DNA from: Zea mays
Lineage: Eukaryota; Streptophyta; Magnoliopsida; Poales; Poaceae
Length of the DNA: 64,000 nt
Direction of reading: 5' to 3'
Assembly: GCF_902167145.1 (NCBI RefSeq)
Contig: NC_050104.1
Span: forward strand, 2,294,001 to 2,358,000
Both the position numbers and the translations under genes were made by a program. How positions within the stretch are numbered: position 1 is the first letter of the stretch; every line of letters starts with the position of its first letter. The notes beneath the pieces were generated by a model that was not told the DNA's origin, ran no database searches, and worked only from the letters and a program-made list of their open reading frames with translations. Positions 55,866-64,000 of this stretch are shown here, in pieces.

Positions 55866-56234
55866 GACCAGTATGTACCTTTTTTATTTGTTTTTTGTTT
55901 TCCATCCACACAAACAGAAGATATCACATATATACATCACAGATATCATCACAGACATAAATAGCCAACACAAACATAAAACCGTGACCACAAACATAAA
56001 TATCCATCACAAACATAAGTGTTCAACACAAGTATTAAACACAAACATAAGTCTCAAACTTCGCAAGCTCTAAAATAAGTATTATACATAAGTTCTGAAG
56101 TCTAAAACAATGACTCATGGAGGTGGGCGGTTTGGCCGGGGCTGCGTTGGGCTGAACCCTTCCGGAGGGTTGTTGGATGCCGCCCCAGATTGGCCCTGCA
56201 CAGAGAAGAGATAGCATGTGTTATACCAGATGCA

Positions 56235-57446
56235 TTACAAACATCTAACTACAATTTTGATACTCACAGGAGTGTGGAAGAGAGTAGGGTCAACTGGGGG
56301 GAACAATGGAGGTGGCGGAGCGATGCCCTGTGCGGCGCCAAGGCTCTGCATGTACTGGAACATCTCCGCCATCCTCTGATCAGCCGCCGCCCGCTCCGCC
56401 ATTATCCTCGCCTCCATCTCTTCTAGTTGGGTCTGTAATATTACAAGCCAACGTTATAGTAACTCAAAGACTAGGTATATAACTAAAGGAAGGACGAGTT
56501 ACAGAAGCACTAACCTCGAGTTGCTGTATGCGATGCTGTGAGCTGTCGTGCCGAGGTCGAATGGCTGGGCTCGAGCCCGTGCTCCTTGCTCTCACCTGAG
56601 ACAGAGTGGGAGTGGAGGACGAGTCGATTGCCCCGTCGGCAATCCAGTACCGCCCATGTCTCTTGCCTCCTCCGACCCTCATGAGCACATCGGGGTCGAT
56701 AGGCTCGGTGCTCGGATCATAGTCTGGGCCATGGACCTCCTGCGCCATGGCGGTGTAGTCATGGAGGCGGCTGTAGACGGCGGGGTTGGTGTAGGCCTCG
56801 GGCCCGTCATCCGGGTTGTAGGTGACGTCGGACGTCGCCTTACCCTTATGGGCCATAGCATAGGCCGAGAAGGTGGAACAAGGTCTGCCACCATGTGACG
56901 CCGACTGCAACGAAAACCAACGAGATAGTTAGAAATAATATCTAACTTAGTGCTATATATCTAAATAAAAAAGGTGGCGTACCCATGCTTCGGCATATTG
57001 GCCCAGGCTCCGGCTGCCTTGGTGGTGCGAGGGGCCTTGCATCTGCAAACGCCGTTCCCGGCTAGCTGTGTGCGCCTCGTCCCACTCAGCCGAACACCAC
57101 CTATCCACCATCTGCTCCCAGCAGAGAGGATGTGCGGCGCACCAATGTGGAATCACCTGCAAAGTAAACACATAAAGTGCATATCAGAAGATAAAATAAA
57201 ATTCATGCATGGAGTACTGGTACCAAACATGCATGACTTTACCTGCAGGTACTGCTCCCTGGTCAACGACATGGTTCGGGCTTGAGGTTTGGTCACCTTC
57301 TCCCCAAGGACGGAGCCGTGGTAGGTGATGATGGCCTGGATGCGGGCCTCATAGTGCATGTCCACGACGAGCTTCTTACAGCACGTGGTGGCCACCACAT
57401 CCGCCCTAGCCTCGTATCCAGCATCGCATCTGAAGAAATCCTGCAT
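56235..57446 (-). pseudogene. CACTA2 TNPA-like exons
   Basis: Exon-like blocks in order of transcription: 57153-57446 (MQDFFRCDAGYEARADVVAT), 56953-57171 (WCAAHPLCWEQMVDRWCSAE), 56464-56910 (NPDDGPEAYTNPAVYSRLHD, then GGGKRHGRYWIADGAIDSSS) and 56235-56417 (MEARIMAERAAADQRMAEMF). The W.....W..AEW and GGGK.HGRYWI-type motifs are of the plant transposase/PTTA family that accompanies TNP2 in CACTA elements. Complete structure not verified. Confidence 0.65.
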
Positions 57447-57502
57447 ACAAAAACGATGTATCCATACATTATTTCAAGAATTTGCAACGAATGCGACATA
57501 TT

Positions 57503-57763
57503 TTATATTATACTAAGACTTACCCACAGCTCTTGCTTCACCCGCTCCGCCTTGTTATTGAATTCCCTGCCGTCCCGGTCTACTGCATCGGGGGCGACCT
57601 TATTGAATTCTCTTGCTTCACCCTTTTTCAACCAAACTAGACTCGCTCCTTTAGCAGCTTCGCCATATGCCCGTTCCACGAAATCATCGGTCTTTCTAAT
57701 CCATTCAGTGGTGACATCGTTTCTTCCTCTACGGCCCGTGTACATCCACTCACGGTCCTCCAT
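57503..57763 (-). pseudogene. CACTA2 fused ORF: TNP2 N-terminus joined to TNPA-like exon
   Basis: MEDREWMYTGRRGRNDVTTE and WIRKTDDFVERAYGEA are the start of a transposase-associated domain (compare AEDRAWMYNGWSRNG in CACTA1). After GASLVW the sequence changes to LKKGEAREFNKVAPDAVDRD, which reads as a TNPA-family exon. The expected CPC motif and the entire TNP2 domain are missing. This is an internal deletion joint that happens to keep an open frame of 86 residues. Confidence 0.6.
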
Positions 57764-58063
57764 CCTATAACATATTTAACCAAAGCCTATCAACAAAAAA
57801 ATCCGGCAGCACCTCCCCTGCACGGGGAGGTTTTCAAAGCCTGTAAATATAAGTAGCAGCACGATGGCTGACATCCACACATATACATATCCACACATAT
57901 ACATTAATGCCTAAATAACCACATAAACATATTTTGTGCAATTAAAAGACTTACCTAATGCAAGCAAAGTGACCACTAGAAACCTAACTCTATTTCACAA
58001 TACACAATCACACACAAAAAAACTAACTCTATTTCACAATACACAATCAAAATGAGTTTATAC

Positions 58064-58565
58064 CTAATTGCTCGGCGTGGACGGTGCACGACGGCGAACG
58101 GGCGTGACGGCGTGGAGGTCGCGACGGCGTGGAGGGCGCGACGACGGGCTTGCGAGGGCGTGGAGGGCGCGACGGCGGCGAACCGGACGGCGAGGGGCGC
58201 GTCGAGGGGCGCGACGACGGCGAACCGGGCGGGCGCGGCGAGGGGCGCGGGCGCGGCGGGTGGCCCCGGCACGGCGAGGGCGAGGGCAAGCGGTGCGGGC
58301 GGGCGGCGGCCCCGGCGCGGCGAGGGCGAGGGCGAGGGGCGCGGGCGGACGGCCCCTGCGCGGCGAAGGCGAGGGCGAGGGGCGTGGGCGGGCGGCGGCC
58401 CCGGCGCGGCGAGGGCGAGGGCGAGGAGCGCGGGCGGGCGGCCCCGGCGCGGCGAGGGCGAGGGGCGCGGGCGCGGCGGGCGGCCCCGGCACGCCGAGGT
58501 CGAGGGCGGGGGCGCGGCGGCGGCGAACCGGGCGGCTAGGGCGCGGCGGCGGCGACGGTGAGTGA
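58064..58565. repeat. GC-rich minisatellite in CACTA2 leader
   Basis: Irregular repeats of GGCGAGGGCGAGGGGCGCGGGCGG type, about 45-60 bp per unit. All frames are open because of composition; no gene is claimed. It occupies the same relative place as the GC-rich leader of CACTA1. Confidence 0.8.
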
Positions 58566-58616
58566 GAGAGTGAGAGTGAAGTGAGGAAGAAAGGCTAACT
58601 GGCGGTATGTATACGG

Positions 58617-60148
58617 TCTTTGCCGAGTGCCCGCGATCTGGCACTCGGCAAAGTTTTTTTAAAATTTTAAAATACACTTTGCCGAGTGCCCTAGACGCGG
58701 CACTCGGCAAAGGAGGCTTTGTCGAGTGTCATCCGGGAGACACTCGGCAAAGATTCTGTCATTACACTTTGCCGAGTGTCACCCTTTTGACACTCGGCAA
58801 AGCCCTCTTTGCCGAGTGTCATCTCTAGACACTCGGCAAAGTGTATTTTCATTTTTTTTATTTTGTCTCCCAAACTTTTTGTGGTATGTTCCTACACTAT
58901 GTAGACCTACATGTATCATTTGTGGACAATTATAACATAGTTTCCATAGTTAGTAGATTTAGTTCGTTTATTTGAATTTCTTCGGAAAATTCAAATTTGA
59001 ACGGCAGGTCACTCGAAACTTGGAAAACCGTGCATGAAAAAATGATATTCATATTACTTAGCATAAGTTACGACCGATTGCAGAAGCGTACCGGAAACTT
59101 CGAGCAACATGCTCACTAAACATGGCCGTGAACTTGGCATCCACATGTTTAAAAATTGTATAAAACACAAACAAAGTCAGAAAATCATGAAACTTGTCCA
59201 CGTGTCATGATATCATATGTACAGGCTGTGATAAAAATTTTAGAATGTTTGGAGAAAGTTGTGAGACACTATGTGTAGAAACCTAAGAGATCCACATGAA
59301 ATAACTCTTTGATTTCATGTGGATCTCTTAGGTTTCTACACATAGTGTCTCACAACTTTCTCCAAACATTCTAAAATTTTTATCACAGCCTGTACATATG
59401 ATATCATGACACGTGGACAAGTTTCATGATTTTCTGACTTTGTTTGTGTTTTATACAATTTTTAAACATGTGGATGCCAAGTTCACGGCCATGTTTAGTG
59501 AGCATGTTGCTCGAAGTTTCCGGTACGCTTCTGCAATCGGTCGTAACTTATGCTAAGTAACATGAATATCATTTTTTCATGCACGGTTTTCCAAGTTTCG
59601 AGTGACCTGCAGTTCAAATTTGATTTTTCCAAAGAAATTCAAATAAACGAACTAAATCTACTAATGATTGAAAACTATGTTATAATTGTCCACAAATGAT
59701 ACATGTAGGTCTACATAGTGTAGGAACATACCACAAAAAGTTTGGGAGACAAAATCAAAAAAATAAAAATATACTTTGCCGAGTGTCTGGATAAGACACT
59801 CGGCAAAGAGCTCTTTGCCGAGTGCTAGCTGTGTGACACTCGGCAAAGAATCCTCTTTGCCGAGTGTCAGCCGCTGGCTCTCGGCAAAGACTGACGGCCG
59901 TCAACTTTAGGACGGCCGTTGACGGCCCTTTGCCGAGAGCCCCCTTTGCCGAGTGTTTGACACTCGGCAAACTTGTCTTTGGCGAGTGCCGTCCTGTGCC
60001 GAGTGTCCAGCACTCGGTAAAGAGCCTCTTTGCCGAGAGTCTAGCTTTACCGAGTGCGGCACTCGGCAAAGCCTTCTTTGCCGAGTGCCCGACAAAAAGC
60101 ACTCGGCAAAGATTGCAACACTCGGCAAAGCCTTGGATTCCGGTAGTG
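58617..60148. repeat. CACTA2 large inverted repeat (hairpin) and 5' subterminal repeats
   Basis: Left arm ending at 59302 and right arm starting at 59312 are reverse complements with a 9-bp spacer (AACTCTTTG). The core (about 58870-59302 against 59312-59750) has only a handful of mismatches by eye. Pairing extends less exactly through the TTTGCCGAGTG repeats on either side (to about 58790 and 59825). Confidence 0.92.
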
Positions 60149-60215
60149 AGAGGTTGCTGGAGACTGCCCATCTGGAGCTTGACGGGAAGCTGTTCGTCAA
60201 CACGCAGCAGGCCCC

Positions 60216-60231
60216 TACCTGGCGCGCCAAC
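60216..60231 (-). other. Huck2 primer-binding-like site
   Basis: GTTGGCGCGCCAGGTA on the element strand, adjoining the 5' LTR at 60232. Confidence 0.5.
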
Positions 60232-61813
60232 TGTCGGCGTTTCGAGACCGGGGGGTCCCTCGGGCCGACGAGTGAGTGTCGCCGCGTGCCCCAGCCCAGA
60301 TGGGTCGAGCGCGAGGGCGAGCGCGAAGGGGGGAGAAGCGAGGCGGCCGGAGACTGACGTGAGAGAGGTGGGAATCCCGCGGCCTTCGTGTTCGTCCCGC
60401 GCCCAGGTCGGGTGCGCTTGCAGTAGGGGGTTACAAGCGTCCACGCGGGAGAGGGAAGTGAGCGGCCCTAAGAGAGCGCCTGTCCCGTCCTCGTCCCCAC
60501 GCGGCCAACCCTCTCTAAGAGGGCCCTGGTCCTTCCTTTTATAGGCGTAAGGAGAGGATCCAGGTGTACAATGGGGGTGTAGCAGAGTGCTACGTGTCTA
60601 GCGGGGGAGAGCTAGTGCCCTAAGTACATGCCGATGTGGCAGCCGGAGAGATTTTGGCACCCAGCTGGTGTGATGTCATGGCCGTCGGAGGAGCGACGGA
60701 GCCTGGCGGAGGGACAGCTGTCGGAGCGGTTGAGTCCTTGCTGACGTCCTCCTGCTTCCGTAAGAGAGCTGAGAGCCACCATCGTCACAGAGCATGCGGG
60801 GCACCATCATTGCCTATCTAGCGGAGCTAGCCAGATGGGACACCGGTCTTGTTCTCTGCGGCCCGAGTCAGCTCGGGGAGGGTGATGATGATGCTTCCTG
60901 TTGACGTGGCTGGCCTGCGCCCTAGGTTGGGCGACGTGGAGGCTCCTCCGAAGCCGAGGTCGAGTCTGTCTTCCATGGCCGAGGCCGAGTCCGAGCCCCT
61001 GGGTCGGGCGAGGCGGAGGTCGTTCGGCAGAGGCCAGGGCGGAGTCCGAGCCCTGGGGTCGGGCGAAGCGGAGTTCGTCGTCTTCTAGGGCTAAGCCCGA
61101 GTCCGAGCCCTGGGGTCGGGCGGGGCGGAGTTCGTCGTCTTCCGGGACTTAGCCCGAGTCCGAGCCCTGGGTCGGGCGGAGCGGAGTTCGCCGTCTTCCG
61201 GGACCTAGCCCAAGTCCGAGCCCTGGGTCGGGCAAAGCGGAGTTCGCCGTCTTCCGGGACTTAGCCCGAGTCCGAGCCCTGGGTCGGGCGGAGCGGAGTT
61301 CGCCGTCTTCCGGGACCTAGCCCGAGTCCGAGCCCTGGGTCGGGCGGAGCGGAGTTCGTCGTCTTCTGGGACCTAGCCCGAGTCCGAGCCCTGGGTCGGG
61401 CGGAGCTTCCTATGGTGCCTTTGGCAGGGCCTGACTGCCTATCAGTCTCACTCTGTCAAGTGGCACTGCAGTCGGAGTGGCGCAGGCGGCGCTGTCCTCC
61501 TTTGCGTTAAATGCTCCTGTGATTCGGTCGGTCGGTGCGGCGATTTAGTCAGGGTTTCTTCTTAGCGAAGGCAGGGCCTCGGGCGAGCCGGAGATGTGTC
61601 CGCCGTTGGAGGGGGGCCTCGGGCGAGACGGAAATCCTCCGGGGTCGGCTGCCCTTGTCCGAGGCTAGGCTCGGGCGAGGCGTGATCGAGTCGCTCGAAC
61701 GGACTGATCCCTGACTTAATCGCACCCATCAGGCCTTAGCAGCTTTATGCTGATGGGGGTTACCAGCTCAGAATTAGGAGCCTTGAGGGTACCCCTAATT
61801 ATGGATCCCGACA
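60232..61813 (-). repeat. Huck2 5' LTR (right end)
   Basis: 1582 bp; six U3 repeat cores. It shares the 100-bp deletion with its partner. Its terminal copy reads GGATCCCGACA where the other LTRs have GGTCCCCGACA. Confidence 0.9.
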
Positions 61814-62697
61814 ATACCTATACCATATTCAGATACACAATGGTATCCCAAGTATACTGACTACATTCATTTTGTTTATTGCAGTCATTACTCAACTTTG
61901 AGGAACAGGAACGACACAGCCGAAACCCACAACCTTTTGATGAATTTGTACTCCACACACTTCTCGCCAATACATTGCCCGAGACAGACGAATTGGATAA
62001 ATGCAAAGCGGTAACAATCATATTACATTTTACAAACATAATTTATGTTAAATTGTACATATCACATCGTCATGCAAAACCATTTACGTTTATGCTGATC
62101 TTTATGCTTTTTTTACATGGTCAGATCATGATTCCCATGGTAAGCAGGGGGCACTGGACATTGTATGTTGTCAATACGGTCAAAAGGTGCATTCACATTT
62201 TAGATTCCAATCCCTATGGGCAAACACTTGGTGGTACTACTTGGAAGGATTACCATTTTGCCCAAATGGACTTAGGTGGCAGGAAGTTACCATGGGCTAA
62301 GGTTATTATGAGTAGGTTAAACAAAGCCCTACAACATGTACGGCCCAGGACATGTTTTCCCAAATTTGGCAACTTCGCAATTGACTTGTCCCCAAACTGT
62401 CCTACCATGGCAGCATGATCCAATGATTGCGGGTTTTATGTTATGGGATACATTCTCTTTTATGACTGCGTCGAAGGATCTCTCTGGTCAGACATAGAAG
62501 CAATACGTACAAATTTATCAGTTCATTTTATAGTTGGCCCAAAGCAACATATGGTACACATGTATATCTAACACATATTTATTGGCTTGCAGGGCAACAC
62601 TAGGGAGATACGGTCTCTTGCGCTGCATTACATCACATTCCATCGCAAGAACAAAGCCATATCGCTGCTTGAAGACATCCAAAGATTCAAGGTCTAG

Positions 62698-63292
62698 TGG
62701 ATGTAGTCTAGTCTAGATATGTAATATATTGTGTATACAATGGTTCCATGAACTTCAGCTGAGTCATGTGCGTATACTATGGCAATGACGGTAGATGTTT
62801 CTTATGTTATGCCAATGACAACTTGGGGAACAGTCATGTCTAAACTGGAAAACTGTACCCTATGTGTTTTATCTTCATGTGTGTTTTTATGCACTTGATT
62901 CTGCTAATTTTTTGTACAATTTTATGTTGTCAACAACATTGTGTTATGCTTATTTTGTCTCAAGTTTATGATATAAACATCATCGTTTTATGCTGGAAAC
63001 ATATCTTTGTACAGTTATGAGCTTCACAGTCTGACAAGTTTATGCAATAAACTACACCGTGATATGCATATTTGAACATAAATTTATGCTATATATGTCA
63101 ACGTTCTATGCTATAAAAGCCTCGTTGTACAATCATAAATGTACATATCTGAATAATGCTTACGATAACTTTCACTTACGTTTATGACATTATGTGTACA
63201 TATTTATGTTGTTGTCGGTGCATTGACATTTTAACATTTGATTCACATTTACATCCATAATATAATTTTCAACGGTAAACAAGTCCATTGTC
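62698..63292. other. AT-rich spacer between convergent genes
   Basis: Probably the 3' UTRs of the Ulp1-type gene and of the minus-strand transposase fragment. Rich in TTTATG/TTATGC motifs. No gene or RNA seen. Confidence 0.4.
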
Positions 63293-64000
63293 TCATAAAT
63301 CTTTTGGTATTCTACTCTCTACCAGATGAATCATCATCTCCGACATACACCGTTCGTTTTTTGACGTTGATGTCTCATTCCACTGTGGTGCTGCACCTCT
63401 GATTTTGTTCCTTGAACCAGGAGGCCATCCTCGCTTACGTCCAGATAGGTTAGCCAATCAAACCCTATTATCCTCCACAGTTAAACACGTACGGCTGTTG
63501 TGACCATCAGTGATGCCACATTTTTGGCACTTCCTGCTCATCTTCTTAGCTCCTTTCGCACCCAATTTAAGAACTTGTTCACTACTTTTGATCGTTCTTT
63601 CCTTAGGCTTGGCCTTATCTGGTCTTGCTAAGTTTACACCTTCTATATGAAACTCCAGTTTCTACAAATCAAAGATATTAAGTCAGTTTTCATTTTCACA
63701 TACTAATCATATACTATAGCAATGTTATTACCTTTCTAGCTTCCACATCCATAGCACTACTATCAACCAGACGCATATCAGTGTTATGTTCCAATGTTAA
63801 TATCGGCATATTACATTGATCATCGTTAGCATTGCATTCATTTGTATTAGAGCCCATTACAATTTCCTGTGAAATAACACAAACTCCAGTGAAGACACAA
63901 ATGTTATAGACCAGCATAAATAATACATTATAAAAGTCTGTTGCATACCTCGTTCCCATCATCTAAATTGCGTAAATTATCTCAAACTAAGTCTTCTGTT
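63293..64000 (-). pseudogene. FAR1/MULE-type transposase, C-terminal exons
   Basis: Three exon-like blocks on the minus strand: about 63950-64000 (DNLRNLDDGNE, donor GTATGC), 63732-63866 (EIVMGSNTNECNANDDQCNM) and 63293-63661. The last carries a zinc knuckle, KCQKCGITDGHNSRTC (C-x2-C-x5-H-x4-C), and an AT-hook-like KRGWPPGSRNK. This pairing marks the C-terminus of FAR1/FHY3-related and MULE transposases. An in-frame TGA at 63457-63459 (RV-stop-LANLSGRK) lies between the two. The transposase core lies outside the window. It converges on the Ulp1-type gene, as expected if both belong to one MULE. Confidence 0.62.

Larger units (their letters stand above)
55303..60148 (-). mobile_element. CACTA2: deletion-derivative CACTA transposon in Huck2 gag
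   Basis: Perfect ends CACTACCGGAATC / GATTCCGGTAGTG and a 3-bp duplication aga (55300-55302, 60149-60151). Excising it restores the Huck1 gag start exactly. Both ends carry many CTTTGCCGAGTG / CACTCGGCAAAG repeats. Length 4846 bp; most of the TNP2 transposase is gone. 5' end at right, as judged from its minus-strand ORFs. The 5' half includes a large inverted duplication. Confidence 0.95.
43009..61813 (-). mobile_element. Huck2: full-length Huck-like element, interrupted by CACTA2
   Basis: LTRs at 43009-44634 and 60232-61813 and a perfect 5-bp duplication atacc (43004-43008, 61814-61818). Without CACTA2 and one TSD copy it is about 13.96 kb, as expected for Huck. It inserted 20 bp inside the intron that follows 42988 of the Ulp1-type gene. 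Both LTRs lack the roughly 100-bp block GTCAGGCCGGTC...GGTGTCAGGTCACC found in Huck1 (5899-5985), so it is a different subfamily. Its pol is better preserved than that of Huck1. Gene order is the same as in Huck1. Confidence 0.92.
39902..62697 (+). pseudogene. Ulp1-like (C48) protease gene, multi-exon, broken
   Basis: The exon chain I can see: 39902 to about 40151 (MKNVDRPLSNPKRIIIQ), about 40247-40872, 40989-41143, 41454-41812, about 41918-42137, 42223-42358, 42442-42521, 42599-42988, 61884-62008, 62125 to about 62520 and 62591-62697, most with GT/AG edges. The N-terminal half (CKCFTLFPKMLDVS, ITKEMVHLILGLP, YGCSIIILV, YLDHLHDSAAPQ) is the variable region of transposon-borne plant Ulp1 proteins. 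The C-terminus has the protease triad: His in SRGHWTLYVVN (62152-62154), Asp in HILDSNPYG (62203-62205) and Cys in NDCGFYVMGY (62428-62430). Breaks: TGA near 40394, a frameshift near 40645, and TGA 62416-62418 just before the catalytic Cys. Huck2 lies in the intron after 42988. Ulp1 domains cleave SUMO from proteins; the substrate of this class is unknown. Confidence 0.75.

Noticed and set aside
58052..58710. Six overlapping ORFs rich in Arg, Gly, Ala and Pro in CACTA2
   Set aside because: The segment is a GC minisatellite that lacks stops in every frame; repeat composition explains it.
1..64000. tRNA, rRNA or snRNA genes
   Set aside because: I saw no cloverleaf with conserved A/B boxes and no rRNA core sequences when reading through; a tRNAscan/Infernal run would be needed to exclude short ones.

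Overview
The window is a block of nested plant transposable elements with almost no host gene content. It comes from a large-genome grass, most probably maize (Zea mays). I recognise Ty3/gypsy elements of the Huck type (Tat lineage), a Tekay/Del-like chromovirus and a Sirevirus-type Ty1/copia element carrying the CACCGGAC/GTCCGGTG palindromes. There are also two CACTA elements with intact boundaries and target-site duplications (TSDs). Species and family names come from memory of these sequences, not from a search.

Layout. 1-4337: the 3' end of a Tekay-like element (decayed integrase, 3.15-kb LTR), lying against the RNase H part of a Sirevirus. The Sirevirus remnant (4338-29101, + strand) is split by Huck1 (4737-18346, minus strand, TSD ggtgg) and by CACTA1 (19001-25126, TSD cga), and ends in a 1.36-kb LTR. 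29102-36500 is the only low-copy-looking part. It holds exon fragments of several unrelated host genes on the + strand (BREVIS RADIX-like, TPX2-like and unidentified), a 1.1-kb tandem duplication with Helitron-like termini, and one intact gene for a small heat-shock protein ending in the peroxisomal signal SKL (34543-34983, minus strand). 36551-36974 is a terminal fragment of the CACTA1 family.

39902-62697 is a broken, many-exon gene ending in an Ulp1-like (C48) cysteine protease domain. Huck2 (43009-61813, minus strand, TSD atacc) sits in one of its introns. Huck2 is itself interrupted at the start of gag by CACTA2 (55303-60148, TSD aga), a deletion derivative that contains an inverted repeat with arms of at least 430 bp. 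At the right edge (63293-64000, minus strand) is the zinc-knuckle and AT-hook-like C-terminus of a FAR1/MULE-type transposase, convergent with the Ulp1 gene. The two may be parts of one MULE.

Insertion order: Ulp1 gene, then Huck2, then CACTA2; and Sirevirus, then Huck1, CACTA1 and Tekay. Most unshared nonsense mutations in the Huck genes are C-to-T on the coding strand, as expected for methylated, silenced copies. The observations I rate highest are the long hairpin in CACTA2, the multi-gene capture block, a stop codon shared by both Huck copies between protease and reverse transcriptase, and an antisense ORF with a TATA-like box in both Hucks.
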